Assembly (NCBI RefSeq): GCF_052156635.1
Contig: NZ_JBQKUO010000003.1
Location: 1-64,000, forward strand
Length of the DNA: 64,000 nucleotides
Direction of reading: 5' to 3'
Source of the DNA: Nitrospina sp052156635
Lineage (GTDB): Bacteria > Nitrospinota > Nitrospinia > Nitrospinales > Nitrospinaceae
In this document: positions 43,380 to 53,120 of the stretch, piece after piece
How the letters are laid out: each line of letters starts with the position of its first letter
Position numbering within the stretch: the first letter of the stretch is position 1
Notes under the pieces: model-generated
The model's input: the letters and a program-made list of their open reading frames with translations, nothing else
Told to the model about the DNA's origin: nothing
Database searches by the model: none
Translations under genes and position numbers: made by a program

Positions 43380-44822
43380 CTAATTTTCGAGAACGTCGAT
43401 GTCGAGGCGGCCGACGAACTCCATCAGCTTCAAGGAACCGTCGGTGTTGCCCTCGGACAGCTTGATGTGCGTCGCGTCCACCCCTTCCTGCCCGAGGGTC
43501 GGGTCAAGCGCCCGCCACTCGCCGACATACACCTCCGGCCAGGCGTGATAGACGAAACCCCGGAAGTCCTCCGAGTACACGATGCCGTTCACGACGCGGG
43601 TCGGGATGCCCGCGGCACGGGCCAAGGCGGTGTAGAGGTTGGTGTGGGACTGGCATTCCCCGCGCCGTGAGTGGAGTGCGTCCACGGCGGTGAAAGCGTC
43701 CACCAGCACCTTCTCAAGATTGGAATACACCCATTTATTGATAGCCAGCGCCACGCGCCAGGGATCGGTACTCTGCCCTTTCAGTTCACGGGCCAGGGCG
43801 CGGATCATGGGGTGCTCGGACTGGATCTGCGAGGTGTCTTCGAGGTAAGGCCGTATCGCTTCATCATTGAAGGGAAACGACACCGGATTCGCCGGAGCCG
43901 GTGCCTCCTGCTCGATCAACAGGGTCGCCTGGTAGTCGCCGCCTTTCATCGGGGCGGTGTTCAGCACCTTCTGCCGGTGGTCGCTGGGCAGGGAGTCGGG
44001 TCCGGTGAGGTTGCGGAGCGTCAGCTTGAGCGCCTTCACCGTGCGCGGCTTTTCGATGGGCCTGTTGGCCTTGACCAGGCTCAACGTGATGAAGTTGCTG
44101 ACCGACATGGCCTCCGGCGGCAGTTCGCGCGCCACCGAGGCGGGTTCCTTGACCGACTCAAATCCCTGCACCGTGCGCTCGCGCAGGACCGTGCCGTCCA
44201 CCGTGGCCCAGGTGAACGTCTTGATGCCGGAGTATTCCTGCTTGATGACGTAGGTCTCCACCGGCTTGCCGCGGTGGTCGATGGTCTCCTGCCGCAGCAC
44301 TTCGTATTGGAGCGGGGCGGTCATTTGGAACGGCTCGATCAACAGCGTCATCGTGCCCTTTTTGCCCACTTCCAGCCCGGCATGGACGAGGTTCAGCCAC
44401 GCGGTGGACGCGGGCACGGCGTCGGCGGGCAGGTCCATTTCCTTGTCCTTGCTGTAGCCCTGCGTGGTGATGTGATAGAGAAGTTTGCCGTCCTCCACCC
44501 GCGCCTCGATGCGCTGGCGGCTCCCCATGATTTCCTGCAGCAGGCTGAAGGTTTTGAGCTTGAGGTCCGGGGTGAGGCGCGTGTCCTGCGACACCGAGGT
44601 CACCTGCTCGATACCGCCGGCCTCCAGCCGCAGGAACATCTGCGTGTGGACGCGGATCTCGTCCTCCTTCACCTCCACCACGGCGCGGTTGAAGCCCAGC
44701 TTCTGGCCGTTGAAGTAGGTGCCGGACCAGTCGTCGCGCTCCACGATGGGCGCGGACGCCGCGGGCCCGGCCAAAAGCAACGCCACCAGACAAACCACCA
44801 AAAATGTGAACCGTTTCAACAT
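43380..44822 (-). CDS. Exported transglutaminase-like protein
   Basis: 480 aa. Signal peptide at residues 1-24 (LVVCLVALLLAGPAASA). An N-terminal domain of about 300 residues reads like the beta-rich domain found before many bacterial transglutaminase-like proteins. The papain-like core at about 345-450 has the triad Cys390 (GECQSHT), His426 (YHAWPE) and Asp440 (DPTLGQ). Such proteins cleave or crosslink peptide bonds in the periplasm; the substrate is unknown. Start ATG 44822; the frame runs on to 44858. Confidence 0.85.
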   Translation of the reverse strand: MLKRFTFLVVCLVALLLAGPAASAPIVERDDWSGTYFNGQKLGFNRAVVEVKEDEIRVHTQMFLRLEAGGIEQVTSVSQDTRLTPDLKLKTFSLLQEIMGSRQRIEARVEDGKLLYHITTQGYSKDKEMDLPADAVPASTAWLNLVHAGLEVGKKGTMTLLIEPFQMTAPLQYEVLRQETIDHRGKPVETYVIKQEYSGIKTFTWATVDGTVLRERTVQGFESVKEPASVARELPPEAMSVSNFITLSLVKANRPIEKPRTVKALKLTLRNLTGPDSLPSDHRQKVLNTAPMKGGDYQATLLIEQEAPAPANPVSFPFNDEAIRPYLEDTSQIQSEHPMIRALARELKGQSTDPWRVALAINKWVYSNLEKVLVDAFTAVDALHSRRGECQSHTNLYTALARAAGIPTRVVNGIVYSEDFRGFVYHAWPEVYVGEWRALDPTLGQEGVDATHIKLSEGNTDGSLKLMEFVGRLDIDVLEN

Positions 44823-44915
44823 GCGCCCAGAGTAACACAGGCAATCCGAACCCGGCACAAAATCACAGGCATGGCCGGGTTGACCGCCCGCTTGTCAAAG
44901 CATTCCATTTTTCCT

Positions 44916-44945
44916 GTGAAAACCCGATTCGGGCCGTGCTAAGAT
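44916..44945 (+). promoter_or_regulatory. Possible guaB promoter
   Basis: Extended -10 TGCTAAGAT with a weak GTGAAA 18 bases before it. The start would be near 44952, about 70 bases before guaB. Confidence 0.35.
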
Positions 44946-45022
44946 AACCTCTTTACACACGGCGGCCGGCATCGTGCCGCCCGTTTTGGACTGTTCGGCA
45001 ACCACACTCTCCCCCCGATTTC

Positions 45023-46492
45023 ATGGCCAGAAAACAGAAAGACATCGAAACCTATCTCACTTTTGACGACGTCCTGCTCCTGCCCGCTTACTCGAAGGTG
45101 ATGCCTTCCGAGGTGAGCCTGAAGACGCAGTTGACGCAAACCATCACTCTCAACTGCCCGCTGGTGAGCGCGCCGATGGACACGGTGACAGAGGCCGACC
45201 TCGCCATTGCGCTGGCGCAGGAGGGCGGCATCGGCATCATCCACCGCAACCTGCCGCCGGAGTTGCAACGCAAGATGGTGGACAAGGTCAAGCGTTCGGT
45301 CAGCTACATCATCCCGGACCCCATCACCATGGAGCCGGAGCAGAAACTGCACGAGGCGCTTGAGGTGATGGAAAAGTTCCGCATCACCGGCATCCCCATC
45401 GTCAAAAACAAAAAGCTGGTCGGCATGCTGACCAACCGCGACATCCGCTTCGAAACCAAGACGGACAAGGCCATCTCGGAGTTGATGACGAAGGACAACC
45501 TGGTCACCATCCAGGAGAAGACGCCCCTGGACAAATCGAAAAAACTCCTGCACGACAATCGCATCGAAAAGCTGCCCGTCGTGGACAAGAAGGGCTACCT
45601 CAAGGGCCTGCTCACGCTCAAGGACATTTTGAAGGTCACCGAGTTCCCCAACGCGGCGAAGGACAGAAAAGGCCGGCTGCTGGTCGGCGCGGCACTGGGC
45701 GCGTCCACCGATTACATGGACCACATCGCCGACATGGTGAAGGTGGGACTGGATGTGCTCACCATCGACAGCGCCCACGGTCATTCGGAAAAAGTGCTCC
45801 GCACCATCCGCGAGATCAAAAAGTCGTTCCCCAATTTGCAGGTCATCGGCGGCAACGTGGCGACGGTGGAGGGCACGGAGGCGCTCATCAAGGCCGGGGT
45901 GGACGCGGTGAAGGTCGGCATCGGGCCGGGCTCCATCTGCACCACACGCGTGGTCACCGGCGTCGGTGTGCCGCAGATCACGGCCGTGCGCAAGTGCTCG
46001 GCGGTCGCGGCGAAGAAGAACATCCCCATCATCTCCGACGGCGGCATCCGTCATTCCGGTGACATCACCAAGGCCATCGCCGCGGGCGCGCACTCGGTGA
46101 TGATCGGTTCCCTGTTCGCGGGCACGGAGGAAAGCCCCGGTGAAAAAATCCTGTACCAGGGACGAAGCTACAAGGAATACCGCGGGATGGGATCGATCGG
46201 CGCCATGCAGAAGGGATCGAGCGACCGCTACTTCCAGGAACTGGGCCTCAACGAAAGCAAGCTGGTGCCGGAGGGCGTGGAGGCGCGCATCCCGTATCGC
46301 GGCCTGCTGGCGTACAGCGTGCACCAGTTGATGGGCGGCCTGCGCGCGGGCATGGGGTACTGCGGATGCAAGACCATCGACGCGCTGCGCAACGATTCGC
46401 AGTTCATCAAGATCACCATGGCGGGCCTGAAGGAAAGCCATGTGCACGACGTCATCGTCACCAAGGAATCGCCCAACTACCACATCGAATGA
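45023..46492 (+). CDS. guaB: Inosine-5'-monophosphate dehydrogenase
   Basis: 489 aa. Converts IMP to XMP with NAD, the rate-limiting step of GMP synthesis. TYLTFDDVLLLPAYSKV at the N-terminus; two CBS domains at about 95-205 (energy-state sensing); the catalytic loop GPGSICTTRVVTGVG with the active Cys; DGGIRHSGD; and the mobile flap YRGMGSIGAM. Followed by guaA 73 bp downstream. Confidence 0.98.
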   Translation: MARKQKDIETYLTFDDVLLLPAYSKVMPSEVSLKTQLTQTITLNCPLVSAPMDTVTEADLAIALAQEGGIGIIHRNLPPELQRKMVDKVKRSVSYIIPDPITMEPEQKLHEALEVMEKFRITGIPIVKNKKLVGMLTNRDIRFETKTDKAISELMTKDNLVTIQEKTPLDKSKKLLHDNRIEKLPVVDKKGYLKGLLTLKDILKVTEFPNAAKDRKGRLLVGAALGASTDYMDHIADMVKVGLDVLTIDSAHGHSEKVLRTIREIKKSFPNLQVIGGNVATVEGTEALIKAGVDAVKVGIGPGSICTTRVVTGVGVPQITAVRKCSAVAAKKNIPIISDGGIRHSGDITKAIAAGAHSVMIGSLFAGTEESPGEKILYQGRSYKEYRGMGSIGAMQKGSSDRYFQELGLNESKLVPEGVEARIPYRGLLAYSVHQLMGGLRAGMGYCGCKTIDALRNDSQFIKITMAGLKESHVHDVIVTKESPNYHIE

Positions 46493-46565
46493 ACGCCCCG
46501 CGGACGCCGCGCCATCACCGGGTGACGCGGCCGCGCTTTCATCAACCCATCACCGAACACACGCA

Positions 46566-48125
46566 ATGACCATCGGCGAAGACATTCATTCCCAGCGGAT
46601 CCTGATCCTCGATTTCGGGTCGCAATACACGCAGAACATCGCGCGCAAGGTGCGCGAATGCCAGGTGTACTGCGAAATCCATCCGTGCACCATCGGCATC
46701 CAGAAAATCCGCGAGTTCAAGCCGAAGGGCATCATCCTCTCCGGCGGACCCGGCAGCGTGCTGGCGGAAGACGCGCCGGTGCTCGACCCCGTCCTGTTCG
46801 ATTTCAAAATTCCCGTGCTCGGCATCTGCTACGGCATGCAGTTGATCACCTACCTCAACGACGGCGAGGTGAACCCGGCGAAGGAGCGCGAGTTCGGCCG
46901 TGCTGAGCTGGTTCTCAAAACCTTTTCGCACCTGTTCAGCAACGTCAACAACAACTCCATCGCGTGGATGAGTCACGGCGACCGCATCACCCGCCTGCCC
47001 AACGGATTCAAGGTCACCGCGTTCACCAGCAACTCGCCGGTGGCGGCGATGGAAGACCCCGTCCGCAAAATCTACGGACTGCAGTTTCATCCGGAAGTCG
47101 TACACACGCAGGAAGGCAAAAAGATTTTCGAAAACTTCCTGTACAAGATCTGCGGGTGCGATCCCATCTGGAAAGTCGAATCGTTCGCCGATTACGCCAT
47201 CGAAAAAATCAACCAACAGGTGCAGGGCGGAAAAGTGTTGTGCGCGCTGAGTGGCGGCGTGGACTCGTCGGTCGTGGCGGCGTTGCTGCACAAGGCCGTG
47301 GGCGAACGGCTGATCTGCATCTTCATCGACAACGGACTGCTGCGCATGAACGAACGCGCGCGCGTGGTGGACACGTTCCGCGAGCATTTCAAGATGAACC
47401 TGTACGTGGTGGACGCGTCGAAAACGTTTCTCGACAAGCTGAAGGGCGTCACCGATCCGGAACAGAAACGCAAGATCATCGGCAACACGTTCATCGAGGT
47501 GTTCGAGGAGGAGGCGCAGAAGGCGGGCGACTTCACCTACCTCGCACAGGGCACGCTGTACCCGGATGTCATCGAGTCGGTGTCGTTCAAAGGCGGCCCG
47601 TCGGCGGTGATCAAGTCGCACCACAACGTGGGCGGCCTGCCGGAAAACATGAAGATGGAACTGGTCGAACCACTGCGCGAACTGTTCAAGGACGAAGTGC
47701 GCAAACTCGGGCGCGAACTGGGTCTGCCTGATGAGATCATCAACCGCCAGCCGTTCCCCGGACCGGGCCTCGCCATCCGCATCATCGACGAGATCACGCG
47801 CGACCGCATCCGCATGGTGCAGGAAGCGGACAAGATCATCCTGGAAGAGATCAAGGGCGCAGGGCTGTACAACGAAATCTGGCAGTCGTTCGCGGTGCTC
47901 CTGCCGGTGAAGACGGTGGGCGTGATGGGCGACGCCCGCACGTACGAGAACGTGGTGGCCCTGCGGGCCGTGACCAGCACCGACGGCATGACCGCCGACT
48001 GGGTTCACCTGCCTTACGAACTTCTTGGTAAAATATCAAACAGGATTATCAACGAAGTCCAGGGCGTCAACCGTGTTGTCTACGACATCAGCTCCAAACC
48101 CCCCGGCACCATTGAGTGGGAGTAA
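46566..48125 (+). CDS. guaA: GMP synthase (glutamine-hydrolysing)
   Basis: 519 aa. An N-terminal class I glutaminase domain (LDFGSQYTQNIARKVRE, nucleophile Cys in GICYGMQ, FHPEVVHT) supplies ammonia to the ATP pyrophosphatase domain (LSGGVDSSV), and the C-terminal dimerisation domain ends IEWE. It makes GMP from XMP. ATG 46566 fits the family; the frame extends to 46440 over guaB. The last 14 bases overlap the start of the SUMF1-domain gene. Confidence 0.98.
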   Translation: MTIGEDIHSQRILILDFGSQYTQNIARKVRECQVYCEIHPCTIGIQKIREFKPKGIILSGGPGSVLAEDAPVLDPVLFDFKIPVLGICYGMQLITYLNDGEVNPAKEREFGRAELVLKTFSHLFSNVNNNSIAWMSHGDRITRLPNGFKVTAFTSNSPVAAMEDPVRKIYGLQFHPEVVHTQEGKKIFENFLYKICGCDPIWKVESFADYAIEKINQQVQGGKVLCALSGGVDSSVVAALLHKAVGERLICIFIDNGLLRMNERARVVDTFREHFKMNLYVVDASKTFLDKLKGVTDPEQKRKIIGNTFIEVFEEEAQKAGDFTYLAQGTLYPDVIESVSFKGGPSAVIKSHHNVGGLPENMKMELVEPLRELFKDEVRKLGRELGLPDEIINRQPFPGPGLAIRIIDEITRDRIRMVQEADKIILEEIKGAGLYNEIWQSFAVLLPVKTVGVMGDARTYENVVALRAVTSTDGMTADWVHLPYELLGKISNRIINEVQGVNRVVYDISSKPPGTIEWE

Positions 48126-48765
48126 AATTCCCGCACTCGCTCTCTTCTGCTTTCTATTCCTTGTATTAGCGCTCACTCGCTCTACATTCGCCTCCCCCCT
48201 GATCGAGATCCCCGCCGGAAAGGTTGTGGTGGGTGACACGGAGAAAACAAGCACGGTGATGGTCGAGGCGTTCTTCATCGATGAGCATGAGGTGACGAAT
48301 GCGGAGTATGCGGAGGTGGTGGCGACGCACGAATACCGTGAGGGGGCGGCGGGGCATCCGGTGACGCACGCCACCTTCCACGAGGCGAAAGCCTACTGCA
48401 ATAAACGTAAGGCGCGCCTGCCGACGGGCGACGAATGGGAAAAGGCGGCGCGCGGCACCGACGGCCGTATCTACCCGTGGGGCAACACCCCGGCCCGGCG
48501 CAAACCGCACCCGTTTTACTCCGGCGTGGTCAAAAAGTCCGCCGGATCGAACCGCCGCGACGTCTCGCCCTACGGCGTACGCGACATGGCGGGGTCGGTG
48601 TGGGAATGGACGGATGCGGGCGACGGCGACCTGCGCGAAACGCGCGGCGGCTTGTGGAACCTGCACCTCGATTTCGAATACAGCAAAACCTTCGACCGCA
48701 ACCGCCTGCCGGCGGACTCTCGGTTCATCTTTTTAGGATTCCGATGCGCGCGTTCGGCCGACTGA
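48112..48765 (+). CDS. Exported SUMF1/FGE-domain protein
   Basis: 217 aa. Signal peptide at residues 1-27 (ALALFCFLFLVLALTRSTFAS), then the compact formylglycine-generating-enzyme fold: IEIPAGKVVVGDT, FFIDEHEVTNAEYAEVVA, ARLPTGDEWEKAARGTDGRI, YPWGNTP, GVRDMAGSVWEWTD and GFRCARS. The active Cys pair of sulfatase activators is missing. The likely start is TTG 48112, overlapping guaA; in-frame codons upstream are possible but lie deeper in guaA. Its stop overlaps the Tat molybdoenzyme by 22 bp, so a shared job is plausible. Confidence 0.75.
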   Translation: MSGSKIPALALFCFLFLVLALTRSTFASPLIEIPAGKVVVGDTEKTSTVMVEAFFIDEHEVTNAEYAEVVATHEYREGAAGHPVTHATFHEAKAYCNKRKARLPTGDEWEKAARGTDGRIYPWGNTPARRKPHPFYSGVVKKSAGSNRRDVSPYGVRDMAGSVWEWTDAGDGDLRETRGGLWNLHLDFEYSKTFDRNRLPADSRFIFLGFRCARSAD

Positions 48766-49481
48766 CACGCAGACGTTTTTTTCGGATCACAGGCGGCCTC
48801 GCCACCCTGGCAGCGGCGGCGCTGCGTCCAACCAAAACCCTCGCCAGCGAACCCAACTATTTCGAGGGCACCGCTTTTGTCGGCAAGACCCGCGCCGGAC
48901 GCTACCGCGATTTCTACATCAACTACTGGCAACCGATGCGCCGCATCGATCCGGCCACATGGTCGCTCACCATAGACGGCCTGACGGAACGACCGACCAC
49001 CCTGCGCTTCGACGACCTCAAAACCTTTTCCGCGCAATCCATGGACTCGCGCCTCAAGTGCGTCGAGTGCTGGTCGGCGCGCGCCGTGTGGACGGGCTTC
49101 CCGTTTTCCGAGATCGAGAAACTCGCGCCGCCGAAACCGGAGGCGGTCGGCGTGCTGTTCCATTGCGCCGACGAATATAAAGAATACCTTTCGCTCGAAG
49201 CCCTGCGTCACGCACGCACGTTGATGGTCACGCACATGAACAATGCGCCCTTGACTGACGAGCACGGTTTTCCGCTGCGCGTCATCTGCCCGTTCAAGTA
49301 CGGTTATAAAAATCCCAAGGCCATCCTGCGCATGGAGTACGTGGACCGCGTGACCTACGGCACGTGGAGCAAGATCGGTCCCTACTCCCCCGACGGCACC
49401 ATCCTGCCCGGCACCGATCACCCGCTCGAGTTCGGCAAACAGCCGCGGCGCATCCCCGGCGGCGAGATTTTTGATTACTGA
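48744..49481 (+). CDS. Tat-exported sulfite-oxidase/MsrP-like molybdopterin enzyme
   Basis: 245 aa. N-terminal twin-arginine signal (LTRRRFFRITGG) and cleavage near TLASE. The molybdopterin fold has the molybdenum ligand Cys106 in LKCVECWSARAVWTGFP, as in MsrP/YedY (RCVEAWS), plus MNNAPLTDEHGFPLRV and the closing KNPKAILRMEYVDR. It is shorter than MsrP (~330) but has the complete domain. No haem partner (MsrQ) is nearby. The overlap with the SUMF1-domain gene suggests the two act together in the periplasm. Confidence 0.85.
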   Translation: MRAFGRLTRRRFFRITGGLATLAAAALRPTKTLASEPNYFEGTAFVGKTRAGRYRDFYINYWQPMRRIDPATWSLTIDGLTERPTTLRFDDLKTFSAQSMDSRLKCVECWSARAVWTGFPFSEIEKLAPPKPEAVGVLFHCADEYKEYLSLEALRHARTLMVTHMNNAPLTDEHGFPLRVICPFKYGYKNPKAILRMEYVDRVTYGTWSKIGPYSPDGTILPGTDHPLEFGKQPRRIPGGEIFDY

Positions 49482-49599
49482 TTTTCGCGGCCGAACCGCA
49501 GGCATCCTTTCATTCGCCTCATTAAACATGACAAGCGGCACCCCGGCCCTTACACTGGATGGAAACGCCGTTTCCCATCAACGAAAGGATTGCCGACGC

Positions 49600-50778
49600 G
49601 TGCCGACCGCATCCGAGACCCCAGTCCCTGTGGCCCCATCCCCGGCCCGCCCGCCTGCCGCGATGGAACCCGCCGTCGCCCGTTTCTGGGCATTGGATGT
49701 ATTACGCGGCCTCGCCGCCCTGGGCGTGGTGGTGTGGCATTACCGTCATTTCACCCCGTTCGCGCCGTCGCTCGAAACCGAACGTCCTTTCAATGCTCCT
49801 CTCTTGTTCTTTTACAATTCCGGCTTTGTGATGGTCGACCTGTTCTTCTGCCTTTCCGGGTTCATCTTTTTCTGGAAGTATGCGGAGAGCATCCAGAAAC
49901 GCGAGATCGGGTTCCGAAAATTTCTTTACCTGCGGTGGACGCGGCTGTATCCCCTCCATCTCGCCACACTGTTGTTCGTCGCCATCGCTCAGTACTTCAT
50001 CCATTCCAGCCACAACACCACCTTCGTGTACCAGTTCAACGACGTGCGGCACTTCGTGCTGAACCTGTTCATGGTCTCGCAATGGGGGCTGGAAGAAGGA
50101 CTGTCTTTCAACGGTCCGGCGTGGTCGATTTCCGTGGAGATGTTTCTCTACATCGCGTTCTTCGGCGTGGTGTTTGCCTTCGGGCGGCGCAACGCGCTGG
50201 CGGCGGTGTTGCTGGCGGCGCTCGGCTGGTTTCTGTACGCCAACTATTACGACTGGATTTTATTGAAAGCGACCATCGGCGAGGGACTGGTGTCGTTTTT
50301 CATGGGGGGATTGGCGTACAAAGTTTACAACCGTATCACGCGGGAGAACGGGCCGCGCATCCCCGCCGCGCTGGCTCTTTCGGCCGCCGGCATGCTGACA
50401 TTCTGGGGGATCGTTTATTTCCTCACCTACCATCCCGGACCGTGGGCGGCTTCCCTCGGCAACTGGTTTTTCTGGACGGTGATCCTGGGGTTTCCGGTGA
50501 CCGTGTTGTTCCTGGGACTGGTGGACAATTCGAAACGAGCCGAGGCCGCGTTTCGCAAACTTGCGTTTCTGGGCGATATCTCATACGCCGTGTACCTGTT
50601 GCATTTCCCGCTTCAGCTTTTGTTCTTCTTCGCTGCTCAAGAAGTGGCGATTGATTTCACCTCCCCTGCCATCTTCCTGTTGTACGTCGTTGGAACCGTG
50701 GGCATCGCGTGGCTGGTGTACCGGGGGTTCGAGGTCCCCGCCCGCCGGTTCCTGCGCAAACAGTTTTTAAAACCATAA
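49600..50778 (+). CDS. Acyltransferase family 3 membrane protein (OafA/YrhL type)
   Basis: 392 aa, about ten membrane helices. LDVLRGLAALGVVVWHYRHF carries the conserved Arg and His of membrane O-acyltransferases; LRWTRLYPLHLATLL and FNGPAWSISVEMFLYIAFF are further landmarks. These proteins acetylate surface polysaccharides or other envelope sugars. The start is uncertain: GTG 49600 has AAAGGA nine bases upstream; ATG 49528 and ATG 49663 are alternatives. Confidence 0.85.
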   Translation: MPTASETPVPVAPSPARPPAAMEPAVARFWALDVLRGLAALGVVVWHYRHFTPFAPSLETERPFNAPLLFFYNSGFVMVDLFFCLSGFIFFWKYAESIQKREIGFRKFLYLRWTRLYPLHLATLLFVAIAQYFIHSSHNTTFVYQFNDVRHFVLNLFMVSQWGLEEGLSFNGPAWSISVEMFLYIAFFGVVFAFGRRNALAAVLLAALGWFLYANYYDWILLKATIGEGLVSFFMGGLAYKVYNRITRENGPRIPAALALSAAGMLTFWGIVYFLTYHPGPWAASLGNWFFWTVILGFPVTVLFLGLVDNSKRAEAAFRKLAFLGDISYAVYLLHFPLQLLFFFAAQEVAIDFTSPAIFLLYVVGTVGIAWLVYRGFEVPARRFLRKQFLKP

Positions 50779-50849
50779 ATGCAACCAGCCCTCTCCCGGC
50801 AGAAACGCTCTCGCAAAGACCCAACTATTTCCCATTCCCGCCCGGAATC

Positions 50850-50858
50850 TGCTAGAAT
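50850..50858 (+). promoter_or_regulatory. Possible extended -10 promoter of the pentapeptide-repeat gene
   Basis: TGCTAGAAT with no clear -35. The start is predicted near 50865, 30 bases before the ATG. Confidence 0.4.
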
Positions 50859-50894
50859 CCGATATCGGTAAGCCAAAGATATGAGGCGATCGCC

Positions 50895-53021
50895 ATGTCC
50901 TCCCCGAAGATTTCGCAAAACGATTCCGAAAGCCATTCAGACCCTGTTCCGGCTGAAGTTCCGAAGGGGCTGGAGGACACATTCGAGGCCATCAAGGCGC
51001 GGCACGACGAAATCTCGCGCAACATCCGTTCGGTGGCGCTGGCGCTCATGTCCTACGCACTGTTCTGTTTCCTCACGCTCGGCCAGTCGGACAATATCGT
51101 GTTCAGGGAAACCGGCCAGATCCAGATCCCGTTCTCCGGCGGCATCGTCGTCAACTTCAGCACGTTTTTCATTGTGGGCCCGATCATCCTGATCGTCCTC
51201 ACCTTTTACCTGCACATCTTCATTCATGAGCTCCAACGTTGTGAGCTGGAAGCCTCGCGCAAACTGCCATTTGTTTTCAACCTCGACAACTGGTTCGCCA
51301 AAGCCATCACGTTTTTCGTTTTTTATTTTCTGACACCCCTGGTTTTTCTTTCCTTCATCTGGTCGATCCGCGCTTCCGAGCACGTGACCTTGTGGTCACT
51401 GGTGGCGCTGGGAGTGTGCCTGGCCCTGGTGTGGCTGTTTCATTGCGCCACGCAGGTGCAAGGGGGATCGCTCCGCCGTCAACCTTTTCCACTGATGGTC
51501 CTGGTTGCGGTGTTCATTGTTTCGGCGGTTCCCGGGAATCTCACGTTTGTCGGTCCCATCAAGCTGGTAAAAAGCGACCTGAAAAACACCAATTTCCGGA
51601 ATTTCATGCTGGACCGGATGAACGCCGATTTTGCGCACCTGGAGCATTCCGATTTCACACGCAACCAGAATGTGAAACACGCCCTGTTCAACAATGCATT
51701 TCTAACCAACGCCCAATTTTCCGGAGCCAACCTGTCCCAATCCAGTTTTCGCAAATGCGATCTCACCGGGACCCGCTTTCGCGGAGCCAATCTCAACGAC
51801 TCCGTGTTTCAGGAAGCGAAATTGACGGGAAGCGATTTCTCTCCATTCACAGTTCCGGCGGAAATCGAACACGGGGGTTTTTCCTTTCTCAACCTGTTCC
51901 GCAGAGACTCCCGCAAATCGAAAGCCCGCGGAGAGGTGGCATCCGGCCTTCAATACGGTCCCACGGCACCCTCCTCTTCTTCCCCGGACGCTGAAAATGA
52001 AAAGGGCGCACCCAAACAACCGGACGCCACCAGCAACCAATCGGAAAAGCTCGCATCCAAATCAGGCGTTTCTCATCGCACCTTGTTGAAAAACGCGGAT
52101 TTCACCAAGGCACAGTTGAACCAGGTCAACTTCAGCTCCGCGGATCTGGAAGGGACGCGGTTCAATATTTCAAAAATCGAAGGCTCCATCTTTTCCAACG
52201 CCTCCCTGCTTCGTGCCGATTTTTCCGAATCCATGATCAGCGACTCGATTTTCCAAAAAGCCCGGATGGATTCGACCCAGTTTGTTCGAACAGAAATGAA
52301 GAACATTCGTTTCAACGATGCACATCTCGCCCAGACTGTATTTCAAAATGCCTATCTCACCGATGTGCAGTTCAAAGGGGCCGACCTCAGCCATTCCAGT
52401 TTTGCGGAAACCGATTTTGAAAATGTGGACTTCAGCCACGCCATACTGGAAGGAACGGATCTTTCCGGAAACAATTTTTACGGCGTCACATTTGAAAACA
52501 CCAGCATGGCCTATGTTCTCCTCAATCTGGCGGATCTTACGGAGAGCACCGCCCTGAATACCGATTTCAGCGGTGCCGATCTTTCCGGCACGCTGTTTTA
52601 CCGGGCCAACCTGACCGGCTCCCGTTTTCAGAATTCAGACCTCGATTCGGTCGAATTCGCCGGAGCCAACCTCAAGTTCGCCGACTTCCGCAACGCCCGC
52701 AACCTGAGGGACGCCCGAGGCAATTTGCAGCCCACCATCTCCAGAGCGAAAAACTGGAAGAAAGCTCTTTGGGATGATGACATCCGCCAGGAACTCGGCA
52801 TCGATGACCGGACCCTGAATCGATCCATCATGCTCTATGTCGATCATCATTTCGGAAATGAATCGCAGGAAGAAAGAAGCCGGGTCACCCGAAACATCCA
52901 GGAGTTTTACGGACTCGTCCAGGCGCCCATTCAGCAAAAAGTACTTACCATCAGGGCATTGGGACGCAACCCGGACGTCACCAGCCAGCACCGTACGGTG
53001 CCCCCCGCCACCAATCGTTGA
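50895..53021 (+). CDS. Membrane-anchored pentapeptide-repeat protein
   Basis: 708 aa. Four or five membrane helices at about residues 48-210 (ALALMSYALFCFLTLG, FFIVGPIILIVLTFYL, FFVFYFLTPLVFLSFIW, LVALGVCLALVWLF). From about 225 to 310 and again from 390 to 615 are pentapeptide repeats of the A(D/N)LxX type (FSGANLSQSSFRKCDLTGTR, ADFSESMISDSIFQ), which form right-handed quadrilateral beta-helices. A Ser/Pro-rich spacer (about 320-390) splits them. The C-terminal ~95 residues are helical. Function unknown; not obviously a gyrase-protecting type because of the membrane part. Confidence 0.87.
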   Translation: MSSPKISQNDSESHSDPVPAEVPKGLEDTFEAIKARHDEISRNIRSVALALMSYALFCFLTLGQSDNIVFRETGQIQIPFSGGIVVNFSTFFIVGPIILIVLTFYLHIFIHELQRCELEASRKLPFVFNLDNWFAKAITFFVFYFLTPLVFLSFIWSIRASEHVTLWSLVALGVCLALVWLFHCATQVQGGSLRRQPFPLMVLVAVFIVSAVPGNLTFVGPIKLVKSDLKNTNFRNFMLDRMNADFAHLEHSDFTRNQNVKHALFNNAFLTNAQFSGANLSQSSFRKCDLTGTRFRGANLNDSVFQEAKLTGSDFSPFTVPAEIEHGGFSFLNLFRRDSRKSKARGEVASGLQYGPTAPSSSSPDAENEKGAPKQPDATSNQSEKLASKSGVSHRTLLKNADFTKAQLNQVNFSSADLEGTRFNISKIEGSIFSNASLLRADFSESMISDSIFQKARMDSTQFVRTEMKNIRFNDAHLAQTVFQNAYLTDVQFKGADLSHSSFAETDFENVDFSHAILEGTDLSGNNFYGVTFENTSMAYVLLNLADLTESTALNTDFSGADLSGTLFYRANLTGSRFQNSDLDSVEFAGANLKFADFRNARNLRDARGNLQPTISRAKNWKKALWDDDIRQELGIDDRTLNRSIMLYVDHHFGNESQEERSRVTRNIQEFYGLVQAPIQQKVLTIRALGRNPDVTSQHRTVPPATNR

Positions 53022-53120
53022 ATACCCCGTCCCCATTCTTTCATGTAAGGGATTCTGTCATTCCTGCGACAGGACCTGCGAATCACTGAAAATTATGTTT
53101 TAATGAATCGGGGAACGTGC

